Part shown: positions 1-7,226 of the stretch, one piece after another | How the letters are laid out: the number at the start of each line of letters is the position of its first letter | How positions within the stretch are numbered: position 1 is the stretch's first letter | Made by a program: the position numbers and the translations under genes | Notes under the pieces: model-generated | The model's input: the letters and a program-made list of their open reading frames with translations, nothing else | The model's database searches: none | Told to the model about the DNA's origin: nothing | From: Candidatus Doudnabacteria bacterium | Lineage (GTDB): Bacteria; Patescibacteriota; Doudnabacteria; UBA920 | Assembly (NCBI GenBank): GCA_023245955.1 | Contig: JAHFJI010000005.1 | Location: forward strand, 1 to 32,995 | Length of the DNA stretch: 32,995 bases | Reading direction: 5' to 3'

Positions 1-68
1 TCAAAGTCAGTTTTGGTGGGAATGTTGGCAAATTTTGTATCTAAATATTGTTGTAGTTCTTTATCCAT
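1..68 (-). CDS. 5' end of an unknown protein, cut by the window edge
   Basis: Reading leftwards from the ATG at 66-68 gives 22 residues starting MDKELQQYLDTKFANIPTK, still open at the window edge. The start is charged and looks helical, but nothing identifies a family. The spacing to the ABC transporter stop (about 55 bp, same strand) would allow co-transcription behind it. Only the N-terminus is visible, so no function is offered. Confidence 0.5.
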   Translation of the reverse strand, partial: MDKELQQYLDTKFANIPTKTDF

Positions 69-123
69 ATCTTTTCAATTAGTATTGATATCGTAGCACA
101 TGCTTTGTAGCTGTCAAACGGCT

Positions 124-1869
124 TTATTCTCTTGCGGCAATTTGTTGTCTCCAGAGAGCGGCGTAGAGGCCGTGTTGGTCTAGTAGCTCTTGGTGCGATC
201 CAGATTCAGCAATTTTGCCTTTTTCCAGAACAAAAATGGTATCGCTATGGACTATTGTAGAAAGTCTATGCGCAACAAGAACTGTGATAAGGCTCGGGCG
301 TTCAAGCTTAATTTGTTTTATTGTGTCGGTTATTTCTTGCTCTGTTAATGAATCTAGACTTGAAGTTGCTTCGTCAAAAATGATTAAGTCCGGATTACGC
401 AGTAGTGCACGCGCAATGGACAGACGCTGTTTTTCACCACCGGAAAGTTTCAGACCACCTTCACCAATCTTCGTTTCCAGACCTAAGCCACCTCGTTCAA
501 TAATTGGTAAGGCAGAAGCAGACCTGAGTGCTTCGGTTGCTTCTTTGTCTGTGGCCTCTGGTTTTACAAATAGCAAGTTTGCCCTGATAGTGCCCGCAAA
601 TAGTTGAGTGTCTTGCGAAACAAATCCTATCCGGTTGCGGTAGTAGGCCGCGTCCAGTTGCTGTATGTCCGTATCGTTCACAGTAATCTTACCGCTCGTG
701 GGTGGGTACAAACCAACAATTAGTTTTATAATAGTTGTTTTACCCGAACCTGATGGTCCCGCAAAGGCTACGGTTTGGCCTGCGGTAATGTGTAGGTTGA
801 CGTCTTCCAAAGCGGCATCAGTGGCCGAACCGTACTTAAAATGGACCTGGTCAAAGGTAATGTTGGTGACCTTGTCTAACTCTACTGCGTTTTCCGGTTT
901 TGCTTCTTTCGGGGTTTTCAGAATTTCGTCCAGTCGTTCCATGCTGGCTTTTGTCTCTTGGTAGGATGCGGCTACGTTGCCCAGTTCGCCAAGTGGTTGG
1001 AATATGGCAAAGGAATAAAAGAGTAAGGAGAAGTATTGCCCAAGAGTTATATCACCCGTAAAGATAAGATAGAGCATGAGCAGCATGAGCAGAGAGCGGA
1101 GGGTGTTTATCATGGTACCTTGAAGGAAACTTAGTTTTCTAACCAGACGCACCTTTTCCAACTCCAAGGACAGAATTTGTTCGTTAACTGTGTTTAGCCG
1201 TTTTATTTCTTGTTGTTCCAGACCGAGCGATTTTACTAACTCCACGTTGCGTAAAGTTTCGGTAGTGCTACCCGCGAGCGCGGATGTTTGTTTTATAATG
1301 CGCTGCTGAGCTACTTTAATTTTTCGGGAGATCCAATAGGTTACACTTCCCAGCGTTGGGATAATTAAGAAATACACTAAACCTATGAGCCAGTGTACGT
1401 AAAAGGCATAAGCTAATACCAATACAATGCCAATAAGCGCAAGGAACAATGAGTTAATAGCAGTTTGAATGAGTTTCTGCGCATCATCGCGAGCTTTTTG
1501 CAGCTTATTTAAGAATTCGCCACTCCGTTGGTCTTCAAATACGGCATAGGGAAGCGAGAACGAATGATCTACGGAATGATTGTACATGCGCGCGCCAAGA
1601 CGCTGGACTATGACATTTACATAATAATCCTGAAAGTTTTTGGCGACCCTGGATACAAAATTGGTTGCAACCGATGCCAAAAGCAGTAAAACGACTCCGC
1701 GCAAAAATATGTTATGAGGAAGCTGATTTGCCTTAGAGGCATACTTATCTACAATGAGCCGGAAGATTTGCGGGTCAATTAAGCTAAAGACCTGGTTTAT
1801 GGTAGCTAAAACCAGCGCACCTGCAAGAATGTTTTTATAATTTTTTAAATATTGCCAGAGTAGGGACAT
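124..1869 (-). CDS. ABC transporter, fused permease and ATPase (MsbA/exporter type)
   Basis: A 581-residue half-transporter that would homodimerise in the inner membrane and export a hydrophobic substrate or peptide using ATP. Residues 1-310 hold the exporter permease with six predicted membrane helices, the first two near residues 15-35 and 55-75. The nucleotide-binding domain has Walker A GPSGSGKTT near 371-379, Q-loop VSQDTQLF, signature LSGGEKQR near 475, Walker B LIIFDEATSSLD near 495-506 and H-loop VAHRLST near 532. All catalytic motifs are present, so it should be active. The substrate cannot be told from sequence; lipid flippase and drug or peptide exporter all fit. No partner half-transporter is next to it. 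Confidence 0.95.
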   Translation of the reverse strand: MSLLWQYLKNYKNILAGALVLATINQVFSLIDPQIFRLIVDKYASKANQLPHNIFLRGVVLLLLASVATNFVSRVAKNFQDYYVNVIVQRLGARMYNHSVDHSFSLPYAVFEDQRSGEFLNKLQKARDDAQKLIQTAINSLFLALIGIVLVLAYAFYVHWLIGLVYFLIIPTLGSVTYWISRKIKVAQQRIIKQTSALAGSTTETLRNVELVKSLGLEQQEIKRLNTVNEQILSLELEKVRLVRKLSFLQGTMINTLRSLLMLLMLYLIFTGDITLGQYFSLLFYSFAIFQPLGELGNVAASYQETKASMERLDEILKTPKEAKPENAVELDKVTNITFDQVHFKYGSATDAALEDVNLHITAGQTVAFAGPSGSGKTTIIKLIVGLYPPTSGKITVNDTDIQQLDAAYYRNRIGFVSQDTQLFAGTIRANLLFVKPEATDKEATEALRSASALPIIERGGLGLETKIGEGGLKLSGGEKQRLSIARALLRNPDLIIFDEATSSLDSLTEQEITDTIKQIKLERPSLITVLVAHRLSTIVHSDTIFVLEKGKIAESGSHQELLDQHGLYAALWRQQIAARE

Positions 1870-1946
1870 GGGGATAATGAATTAAGTAGATAAGAGTTAA
1901 GTATTACGTATCCAGAATACGAAATGGGGTTTGGATTATCTCAACT

Positions 1947-1978
1947 AGCAATTTGCAATCTAAAATTTTCAATTTACC
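1947..1978. repeat. A/T-rich degenerate repeat at a gene end
   Basis: This stretch alternates CAATTT-, CTAAAATTTTC- and CAATTTACC-like words. It resembles the 14-bp unit seen inside metG (24746-24780) and, inverted, inside nfo (20672-20702). It overlaps the last codons of the minus-strand 108-residue gene. The relationship is by eye and the match is loose. Confidence 0.35.
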
Positions 1979-2295
1979 GGTTCCCAGCCCTCTGGTACAG
2001 CACATGTAGTGGGGAAGTCTTGGATTTCTCCGGTGACAAGGTTCTTTGCCCGGGTTATGACCTGCGCACAAGCACCTTTTACCTCTCCTTCTTGGGACGG
2101 ATTTCTAAAACTTTTAGGTGGGGAGTTAACTGCCCCAGTGTATCCTTGTTGCTTTTCCAGCTTTAAAGTGTCTTCTACTAGAGTGGACTTTCTTAAGTGT
2201 GGGGACAGGAAATAGGCGAGTATTATCCCAAGGATAATGCAGGCACCAAGGCTGGTGAGTAGTTGCGAGGTGTTTATTTCTTTTTGTAGATTCAT
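1969..2295 (-). CDS. small membrane-anchored protein of unknown function
   Basis: A 108-residue protein when started at the ATG at 2295; a TTG at 2310 would add five residues but lies inside the repeat element. One hydrophobic segment near residues 12-32 is followed by a short soluble tail. The tail has two cysteines, one in GACAQVIT and one in TTCAVPEGW, that could form a disulfide outside the cell. The final codons run into an A/T-rich repeat (about 1947-1978), so the C-terminus may have been reshaped by it. It ends in TGA, the only TGA stop found among the intact genes here. The start codon lies 5 bp from the palindromic element at 2301-2428. Family not recognised. Confidence 0.6.
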   Translation of the reverse strand: MNLQKEINTSQLLTSLGACIILGIILAYFLSPHLRKSTLVEDTLKLEKQQGYTGAVNSPPKSFRNPSQEGEVKGACAQVITRAKNLVTGEIQDFPTTCAVPEGWEPVN

Positions 2296-2300
2296 AATAA

Positions 2301-2428
2301 AAGATACCAATATACGAATTTATACTAATGATACTAATAAATACTAATGTTAAAAATTTACTTCAACTTTTATAGTACGAATTAGTATACATTAGTATCA
2401 TTCGTACCTATTAGTATATTGGTATCTT
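2301..2428. repeat. palindromic intergenic element, copy 1
   Basis: An imperfect palindrome of about 126 bp bounded by AAGATACCAATATAC on the left and its complement GTATATTGGTATCTT with small changes on the right. Each arm carries repeated TACTAAT words about 9-10 bp apart. The centre is A/T-rich. The inverse complement is nearly identical to copy 2 at 4238-4365 and shares its arms with copy 3 at 7227-7352. It fills the whole gap between the rluB-like stop (3 bp away) and the start of the next minus-strand gene (5 bp away). No transposase is nearby, so it could be a MITE, a transcribed 3' hairpin or a promoter-bearing spacer. Confidence 0.85.
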
Positions 2429-2431
2429 GTA

Positions 2432-3118
2432 TTATATTATGTCGGATTTTTCTACTTCTATAAACTGGCCAACTGGGATGTTACCAAGTTTGAGTTTGTT
2501 TATCCGAGTACGTTTAAGGTTTTTTACTTTAAGGCCTACAGCTTCTATCATGCGCCTGACTTGGCGCTTTTTACCTTCGTGAATAATAATGTTAATAGTA
2601 CTACCTTTATTCTTAACTTTGGCTGGATATGTAGTGCCGGTGGCAATATCCACGCCGTCACGCAGTTTTTGCAACTGAGCGTCGTTGGGGGCTAGGTTCA
2701 CTAACACCTCGTATTCTTTTTCGTGCTCAAAGCTTGGGTGGGCGAGTTGTTGGGTAAGCTCACCGTCGTTGGTGAGTATTAGCAGGCCTTCAGTATGATA
2801 ATCCAAACGGCCAATATTCCAGACCTTGCTTTGGAGTTCTTTAGGTAAGAGCTTAAAAATAGTTCTCCGGTGCTCCGGATCACTTTTACTTACCATGTAC
2901 TCTTTGGGTTTGTTAAGCGCCAGGTAGATTTTACCTTCTGCGGGTTTGAGTATCTTGCCATAAACTTTTATTTCGTCTAGTTCTGGATTTACTTTGTCTC
3001 CCAGCTTCGCTCTTTTGCCGTTTATACTTACTTGGCCACTACGAATAAACTCCTCAGCTTTGCGTCTTGAGGCTGTGCCTTGCTCGCTTATAAATTTTTG
3101 TACGCGTATAGGTTCCAT
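2432..3118 (-). CDS. rluB: 23S rRNA pseudouridine synthase, RluB/RsuA family
   Basis: A 228-residue protein that would convert a uridine in ribosomal RNA to pseudouridine. An N-terminal S4 RNA-binding domain (about residues 3-50, starting RVQKFISEQGTASRRKAEEF) precedes the synthase fold. The catalytic aspartate lies in NIGRLDYHTEGLLILTNDGE near residues 101-120. The family motif EGKKRQVRRM appears near residue 180. Length is close to the usual 230-250. RluB, RsuA and RluE-like proteins are hard to separate by eye, so the exact target (23S or 16S) is inferred. The stop lies 3 bp from the palindromic element. Confidence 0.9.
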   Translation of the reverse strand: MEPIRVQKFISEQGTASRRKAEEFIRSGQVSINGKRAKLGDKVNPELDEIKVYGKILKPAEGKIYLALNKPKEYMVSKSDPEHRRTIFKLLPKELQSKVWNIGRLDYHTEGLLILTNDGELTQQLAHPSFEHEKEYEVLVNLAPNDAQLQKLRDGVDIATGTTYPAKVKNKGSTINIIIHEGKKRQVRRMIEAVGLKVKNLKRTRINKLKLGNIPVGQFIEVEKSDII

Positions 3119-3216
3119 TTGTAGGTAGGCTCTAGACTAGAAGATTAGTTAAATTACTGGGTGAACCGCAATAGAGGGAATGGTCTTTACATTCAAGCAT
3201 GTAAAAGTAGTATAGT

Positions 3217-3328
3217 CCTTTGACAGGCTCAGGGCATTCGACTCCTAGGTATCTGTAGTTTGGTAAGTTTGGTTTATTTGTAGGGTCGGAGACCGTGAGC
3301 GAGTTTTGTCTTCAAAACGAGTCGAATG
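3217..3328. repeat. inverted repeat region beside the tRNA
   Basis: The spacer between the rluB-like gene and the first tRNA holds CCTTTGACAGGCTCAGGGCA (3217-3236), which looks like a dispersed environmental repeat. It also holds a 10-bp inverted pair, CATTCGACTC at 3235-3244 and GAGTCGAATG at 3319-3328. Between them GTTTTG and CAAAAC flank a TCTT loop (3303-3318). The right arm touches the encoded CCA end of the tRNA. It may fold as a tRNA 3' trailer or be a decayed element. No ORF is evident in 3119-3326. Confidence 0.35.
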
Positions 3329-3401
3329 GTGCCCTCGCAAGGAATCGAACCTTGATAGCTGGCTTAGAAGTCCAGTGTTCTATCCATTGAACTACAAGGG
3401 C
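3327..3401 (-). tRNA. tRNA-Arg (anticodon TCT)
   Basis: On the minus strand a full cloverleaf can be drawn: acceptor GCCCTTG/CGAGGGC, D stem GTTC/GAAC, anticodon loop CTTCTAA with anticodon TCT, T stem CAAGG/CCTTG around TTCGATT, discriminator A and an encoded CCA (3327-3329). It reads AGA and AGG codons. The bottom pair of the anticodon stem (positions 31 and 39) is A opposite G, a mismatch next to the loop. The variable loop has four bases. Confidence 0.93.
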
Positions 3402-3448
3402 ATGGATATATTATATATTGTATTATGTATACAGAAAAGCTAAATAAT

Positions 3449-3476
3449 AAATCCCGACTATGCGGGATTTATTTAA
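3449..3476 (-). terminator. hairpin terminator between the two tRNA genes
   Basis: AAATCCCG (3449-3456) pairs with CGGGATTT (3463-3470) around a six-base loop. On the minus strand the hairpin is followed by ATTATTT. It lies just past the CCA end of tRNA-Arg(GCG), so it probably ends that transcript, although partial read-through to the second tRNA is possible. Confidence 0.6.
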
Positions 3477-3485
3477 GTGCTTTAC

Positions 3486-3562
3486 TGGTGATCTCGGGAG
3501 GGTTCGAACCTCCGACCTCAAGCTCCGCAAGCTTGCGCTCTATCCAGCTGAGCTACGAGACC
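3486..3562 (-). tRNA. tRNA-Arg (anticodon GCG)
   Basis: Minus-strand cloverleaf: acceptor GGTCTCG/CGAGATC with one G-T pair, D stem GCTC/GAGC, anticodon stem CAAGC/GCTTG with loop TTGCGGA (anticodon GCG), T stem GGAGG/CCTCC around TTCGAAC, discriminator A and an encoded CCA (3486-3488). It would read CGC and CGT. Most bacteria read these with an ACG anticodon deaminated to inosine by TadA, so an unmodified G34 is notable. Confidence 0.93.
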
Positions 3563-3576
3563 ATAATAGCTTTGGT

Positions 3577-3605
3577 ATTATACGGAATGTGAGCTTTTTT
3601 ATCAA
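3577..3605 (-). promoter_or_regulatory. promoter of the tRNA-Arg genes
   Basis: On the minus strand TTGATA (3600-3605) is followed after 17 bp by a perfect TATAAT (3577-3582). The tRNA begins 14 bp downstream of the -10, a normal distance for a short tRNA leader. Confidence 0.7.
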
Positions 3606-3627
3606 GCAGGTGCGCTTGTGCTATTCT
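3599..3627 (+). promoter_or_regulatory. candidate promoter of the uracil-DNA glycosylase gene
   Basis: TTATCA (3599-3604), 17 bp, TATTCT (3622-3627). The -10 ends seven bases before the ATG, so transcription would start at or next to the start codon and the mRNA would be nearly leaderless. It overlaps the opposite-strand tRNA promoter. Confidence 0.4.
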
Positions 3628-3634
3628 ATGGACA

Positions 3635-4234
3635 ATGAACAAAGATGAAGCTTTAAAACAAATTCGGGACGAAGTGTGGAGCCTTGCGGAGTCGCCACTA
3701 TATGAGTATCGCACAGAGAACAAGTATTATCCTGTTTTGGGAGAGGGCAGTCATGACGCTAGTGTGCTATTTGTAGGAGAGGCACCAGGAGAAAATGAGG
3801 CAAAAACTGGCAGGCCTTTTGCCGGAGCCGCAGGTAGGGTGCTCAATGAATTGCTCTCTACTATAAAGCTTGCACGGGAAGATGTTTATATAGGAAACTT
3901 GGTTAAAGACCGACCGCCTGGTAACCGTGACCCGCTACCAGCAGAAATAGAACTGTATGGACCATTTCTACTTCGCCAGATTGAAATTATACAACCAAAA
4001 GTTGTGGCTACACTTGGGAGATATTCACTCCAGTATCTGCTGGACAAGCTTGGAAGTTGGCAGGTGGGGCAAACTATAGGCCAGTTGCACGGTAAAGCTA
4101 TAAAGGTGAATACTCAGTTTGGCGGACTAGTAGTGTTACCCCTGTACCACCCAGCGGCAGCACTCTATAATCCATCACTCAGAAAGATAATGGAAGCGGA
4201 TTTTACTGTGTTATCTGCTATACTAAGGAAGTAA
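3635..4234 (+). CDS. uracil-DNA glycosylase, family 4 type, lacking Fe-S cysteines
   Basis: A 199-residue enzyme of the UDG superfamily that would remove uracil from DNA to start base-excision repair. Family 4 motifs are clear: GEAPGENEAKTGRPFAGAAG near residues 48-67, NLVKDRPPGNRDP near 88-100 and HPAAAL at 172-177. Known family 4 enzymes bind a 4Fe-4S cluster through four cysteines. This protein has no cysteine at all. The usual KCRPP is KDRPP (D92), the fourth ligand position is tyrosine (Y108) and the N-terminal CxxC is absent. The fold is probably stabilised without a cluster. Activity is inferred from the retained catalytic motifs. Confidence 0.9.
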   Translation: MNKDEALKQIRDEVWSLAESPLYEYRTENKYYPVLGEGSHDASVLFVGEAPGENEAKTGRPFAGAAGRVLNELLSTIKLAREDVYIGNLVKDRPPGNRDPLPAEIELYGPFLLRQIEIIQPKVVATLGRYSLQYLLDKLGSWQVGQTIGQLHGKAIKVNTQFGGLVVLPLYHPAAALYNPSLRKIMEADFTVLSAILRK

Positions 4235-4237
4235 TAA

Positions 4238-4365
4238 AAGATACCAATATACTAATAGGTACGAATGATACTAATGTATACTAATTCGTACTATAAAAGT
4301 TGAAGTAAATTTTTAACATTAGTATTTATTAGTATCATTAGTATAAATTTGTAGATTGGTATATT
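4238..4365. repeat. palindromic intergenic element, copy 2
   Basis: Almost identical to the reverse complement of copy 1 across its full 126 bp, differing at only a few positions, mostly at the right end (GGTATAT instead of GGTATCT). It begins 3 bp after the glycosylase stop and ends 5 bp before the DedA ATG, filling the entire gap. Read in the direction of the upstream gene, copies 1 and 2 have the same orientation. Both are followed by TTGGTAT-TT and then ATTATGA containing the next start codon. Confidence 0.85.
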
Positions 4366-4370
4366 ACATT

Positions 4371-4994
4371 ATGATTTTTGATATACCGTCGCTTGTAAAA
4401 ACTGCAGGATATCTAGGAGTCTTTGGGATTATTTTTGCTGAGACTGGTCTTTTGGTTGGTTTTTTCTTACCGGGCGATAGCCTGCTATTTACTGCCGGCA
4501 TTTTAGCTTCGCAGGGGTATTTGAATATTGGCTGGCTTTGCCTTGGATTATTTTTTGCTGCTTTTGTTGGCGACAACTTAGGCTACTACATAGGTAAGGT
4601 TGCTGGGCCAAGGTTATTTACTAGACCAAAATCTTTTTTCTTTAACCCTGAACATCTTAAACGTAGTCATGCCTTTTTTGAGCGCCATGGTGGTAAAGCA
4701 GTTATAATTGCCAGGTTTGTGCCGGTCGTCCGGACCTTTAGTCCTGTTGTGGCTGGGCTATCGCGCATGAAGTATAGTTTGTTTCTAGTCTATAGCGTGG
4801 TTGGTACACTTCTTTGGGCTATCGGACTAAGCTTACTTGGATATTGGCTGGGTACAACTGTGCCTAATATAGAGCACTACATTGTGCCAGGTATTATTAT
4901 AATTGTTCTACTTTCTATTTCTCCTGGAATTTATCATGTATTGAAAAACCAACAGTCCAGAGACGTCATATTAAAGATGCTGAAAATAAAATAA
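4371..4994 (+). CDS. DedA family membrane protein (VTT domain)
   Basis: A 207-residue polytopic inner-membrane protein of the DedA/SNARE-associated family, whose members are linked to lipid-carrier recycling and proton-dependent transport. Family motifs are visible: FAETGLLVGFFLPGDSLL (about 23-40), GDNLGYYIGK (about 67-76), the positively charged RFVPVVRTFSPVVAG (about 115-130) and a terminal hydrophobic helix. The ATG at 4371 is preferred over a TTG five codons upstream inside the repeat. No Shine-Dalgarno is seen, and the end of the palindromic element directly precedes the start. It may share a transcript with the glycosylase gene. Confidence 0.9.
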   Translation: MIFDIPSLVKTAGYLGVFGIIFAETGLLVGFFLPGDSLLFTAGILASQGYLNIGWLCLGLFFAAFVGDNLGYYIGKVAGPRLFTRPKSFFFNPEHLKRSHAFFERHGGKAVIIARFVPVVRTFSPVVAGLSRMKYSLFLVYSVVGTLLWAIGLSLLGYWLGTTVPNIEHYIVPGIIIIVLLSISPGIYHVLKNQQSRDVILKMLKIK

Positions 4995-5007
4995 TGTTCA
5001 GGTAGTT

Positions 5008-5036
5008 TTGACAACACGTGACTTTGGGCGTATACC
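5008..5036 (+). promoter_or_regulatory. promoter of the zinc-ribbon gene
   Basis: TTGACA (5008-5013), 17 bp, TATACC (5031-5036). It lies between the DedA stop and the small gene that starts at 5101, and gives a leader of about 55 bases. Confidence 0.6.
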
Positions 5037-5100
5037 AAAGATGACAGGAACCTTAACCTAATCCCGGCAAAGGCTGGGCGAAAGAGGGGAGGTGATGTGT

Positions 5101-5277
5101 ATGGAAGGGAACGTCTTTTTCTGTCGTATGTGTGGATTCACAACGGAAAGCCTACTTGGTTGTCCGTATTGTGAGGAACCACTAGTGGAACTAAGTGTGG
5201 GAGCTGAGGCGGAGTTCCAAAGAAATGTTGTAGTACGCAATGCGGTTGGCATGCTACAGGATAGGAAATGGTATTAA
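5101..5277 (+). CDS. tiny zinc-ribbon protein
   Basis: A 58-residue protein with CRMCG near residues 8-12 and CPYC near 24-27, a four-cysteine zinc ribbon of the rubredoxin-like kind, followed by a charged tail. A strong Shine-Dalgarno (GGGGAGGTG at 5086-5094) sets the start at ATG 5101; GTG 5092 and ATG 5095 are too close to it. It has its own promoter and terminator, so it is a single-gene unit. Such ribbons often mediate nucleic-acid or protein contacts. No specific role can be assigned. Confidence 0.7.
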   Translation: MEGNVFFCRMCGFTTESLLGCPYCEEPLVELSVGAEAEFQRNVVVRNAVGMLQDRKWY

Positions 5278-5310
5278 GAAAAACAGATATGCGAGATAGA
5301 AGCTACAGAT

Positions 5311-5350
5311 AACACCCTGCAAATTACTTTGCAGGGTGTTATCTTTTTTA
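5311..5350. terminator. rho-independent terminator between convergent genes
   Basis: AACACCCTGCAAA and TTTGCAGGGTGTT form a 13-bp perfect stem around ATTAC, followed on the plus strand by ATCTTTTTT. It ends the zinc-ribbon transcript. It also lies 6 bp from the stop of the opposing recombinase gene, so it may act in both directions. Confidence 0.88.
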
Positions 5351-5355
5351 ATCTA

Positions 5356-6333
5356 TTATTTCTTATCGTGGAATTTTTTGTGAATTTCACGGAGACCTTC
5401 GTTGGTTACGTGTGTGTAGATTTGTGTAGTGGTTATGCTGGCGTGGCCGAGCATGGTTTGTACGGAGCGAATATCTGCGCCGTTGCGGAGTAAGTCTGTT
5501 GCAAAGCTGTGGCGAAAAGTGTGTGGGGAAACGTGATGAGTTATGCCTGCCAGCATGGCATACTTATGGATTAGCCTTTGGATGCTACGAGCAGATAGAC
5601 CAGCGGCCTTGCCATCGTTTTTTTCTGACCGCTTAAAGCCTTGTGCCGTTATTTCTGCTTCTACGCTCTTACCAATTTTGCTATGAGCGATAAACAGTCC
5701 TGGGTGATTATCCGTGCGTTTTTTCAAGTAGGCCTTTATGGCGCTTGCTGCATCGGGCGAAAGAAATACTAGACGTAGCTTATCGCCCTTACCTCGTACG
5801 GTAAACTCTCCGCGGTCGGCATTGACCGATGAAAGTTTTAACTGCGTTAGCTCACTAATACGCACACCAGTAGAAAACAGGGTAAGTAAGATGGCTCTAT
5901 CACGCAAACGAAGTAACTCCTCCGGCTCTTGTTCTAGAGCCTTAAAGATACGTGAGAGTTCGTCGCCTTCTAAGCTTTCAATTTGTCTGCTGGGGTTTTT
6001 TGCCAGTTCTATTTTTTCTGGAGCCAGAGTCTTTATATCGTTCTTGCTCAAATACTTAAGGAAAGCCCTGAGAGCTATGACATGGTAGTTCTGGGTGATA
6101 AGTTTAAGCTTGCTACCTTTATCATCTACATATCTATTTAAGTATAACCGATACTTTCGTACCAGGTCCAAATTAATTTGCTCTGGCTTATTTATTCCCT
6201 CAGTGCTAGCAAACTTACTAAATCTACCAAGGTAGTGGTCGTAATTGCTAATAGTCCGGTTGCTCTTGTTTTTTTCTATTTCGCAGTACTCCAAAAACTC
6301 GCGAATATATTTTTGTAATGTATTTGGTTCCAT
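5356..6333 (-). CDS. xer: tyrosine recombinase, XerC/XerD type
   Basis: A 325-residue site-specific recombinase that probably resolves chromosome dimers at a dif site. Residues 1-100 form the SAM-like core-binding domain (EFLEYCEIEKNKSNRTISNY). The catalytic domain has R158 (STGVRISEL), K182 (RGKGDKLR), H271xxR274 (HTFRH), H297 (LGHASI) and nucleophile Y306 (YTHV), so all active residues are present. A segment of about 20-25 extra residues lies between the lysine and the HxxR box (about residues 215-245). The ATG at 6333 fits family length. Longer starts would run through the rpsO promoter. It is divergent from rpsO. Chromosomal Xer is more likely than a phage integrase because no phage genes flank it. 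Confidence 0.88.
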   Translation of the reverse strand: MEPNTLQKYIREFLEYCEIEKNKSNRTISNYDHYLGRFSKFASTEGINKPEQINLDLVRKYRLYLNRYVDDKGSKLKLITQNYHVIALRAFLKYLSKNDIKTLAPEKIELAKNPSRQIESLEGDELSRIFKALEQEPEELLRLRDRAILLTLFSTGVRISELTQLKLSSVNADRGEFTVRGKGDKLRLVFLSPDAASAIKAYLKKRTDNHPGLFIAHSKIGKSVEAEITAQGFKRSEKNDGKAAGLSARSIQRLIHKYAMLAGITHHVSPHTFRHSFATDLLRNGADIRSVQTMLGHASITTTQIYTHVTNEGLREIHKKFHDKK

Positions 6334-6410
6334 ATTATCTTGCGTGCCAAGTAAGACTTCCGAAGCTCCACTGGGCATGTATATAGTATAGCGTATGCTT
6401 AAGGCGGGAT

Positions 6411-6440
6411 TTGCCAAAAAGGGTAATAAATTGGTATAAT
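6411..6440 (+). promoter_or_regulatory. promoter of rpsO
   Basis: TTGCCA (6411-6416), 18 bp, TATAAT (6435-6440) preceded by TGG, an extended -10. The leader to the rpsO ATG is about 55 bases and contains GCAC and GTGC around CGGGCAAC. This could be the hairpin that S15 binds for autoregulation, as in other bacteria, but I cannot confirm that structure. Confidence 0.7.
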
Positions 6441-6501
6441 TAGCCCAATTAATCCACGAGCTTGGCATAAGCACCGGGCAACGTGCAGAAAGGGCAGATA
6501 A

Positions 6502-6828
6502 ATGCTTACAAAGAGTGAGAAAGATGCGATTATTAAGAAATATCGTACTCATAAGGATGACACAGGTAGTCCAGAGGTGCAGGTGGCAATCCTAACCAAG
6601 GAAATAGAGCAGGTTAGCGAGCACCTAAAAGTGCACAAGAAGGATAACCATTCCAGACGTGGTCTTCTTAAGATGGTGGGTAATCGTCGCCGGTTACTTA
6701 GATACCTTCGTCAAGAAGACGCTAAGCGATTTGAAAAACTAGTAGATAGGTTAAAAATAAAAATAGTTCTCTCTGCGCCTAGTGCAAAAACTGTAGCCAG
6801 CGCACAGCCTGAGCCAGTGGTGGAATAA
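6502..6828 (+). CDS. rpsO: 30S ribosomal protein S15
   Basis: A 108-residue S15, a primary 16S rRNA binder in the platform of the small subunit. The family signature is clear: [12 protein letters not shown] near residues 21-32, then [25 protein letters not shown] near 45-69. Typical S15 has 88-90 residues. This one carries an extra alanine- and proline-rich tail of about 19 residues ending in QPEPVVE. It heads the rpsO-pnp neighbourhood common in bacteria. Confidence 0.97.
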   Translation: MLTKSEKDAIIKKYRTHKDDTGSPEVQVAILTKEIEQVSEHLKVHKKDNHSRRGLLKMVGNRRRLLRYLRQEDAKRFEKLVDRLKIKIVLSAPSAKTVASAQPEPVVE

Positions 6829-6833
6829 ATATT

Positions 6834-7220
6834 ATGCATGCAAGCCCTGATACCGTAAAATTTGCAGAAGAGTGGTTTGACTTGGCTAAAAAAGTGGTGG
6901 AGCGCATTGCGCTAGACTCGGAGATTATGGGGATGAAAAAAGATTTTCTAGCCCACAAGAGTTTAAGCCTTGAGCAAAAAAGTCGCTTTATAGCCATAAC
7001 CAATCGCATTAAGTATGAGCTCATACATGAGCTTTACGGTGCAGATGGTACTGATAGTTTTATAAAATTTTCTCTGCGGTGGCGAGAGTGGTACGACTCC
7101 AAAGGTGTGCTGTCTGACTCACAATTTGGCAGACGCCTTACCAATGAAGATCATATCATCTATAGCAGCACTCCAGAAGCGGAAGAGTTTTTTAAAAATT
7201 CAGTAGAACAAGAAAAATAG
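6834..7220 (+). CDS. unknown protein downstream of rpsO
   Basis: A 128-residue, largely helical soluble protein starting 5 bp after the rpsO stop, so almost certainly co-transcribed with it. No signal peptide, membrane segment or cysteine is seen. Aromatic clusters (EEWFDLAKK, RWREWYDS) and an acidic C-terminus are visible. It sits between rpsO and pnp, genes usually adjacent, so a translation or RNA-decay link is possible. Family not recognised. Confidence 0.65.
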   Translation: MHASPDTVKFAEEWFDLAKKVVERIALDSEIMGMKKDFLAHKSLSLEQKSRFIAITNRIKYELIHELYGADGTDSFIKFSLRWREWYDSKGVLSDSQFGRRLTNEDHIIYSSTPEAEEFFKNSVEQEK

Positions 7221-7226
7221 TAATGT

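Noticed and set aside
5356-6333. The recombinase as a phage or island integrase using the nearby tRNA genes
   Set aside because: The tRNAs are 1.8 kb away, no attachment repeats or phage genes are seen, and the neighbours are housekeeping genes.
6334-6552. A 73-residue N-terminal extension of the tyrosine recombinase
   Set aside because: It would run through the rpsO promoter and the first codons of rpsO. Recombinase homology begins after ATG 6333.
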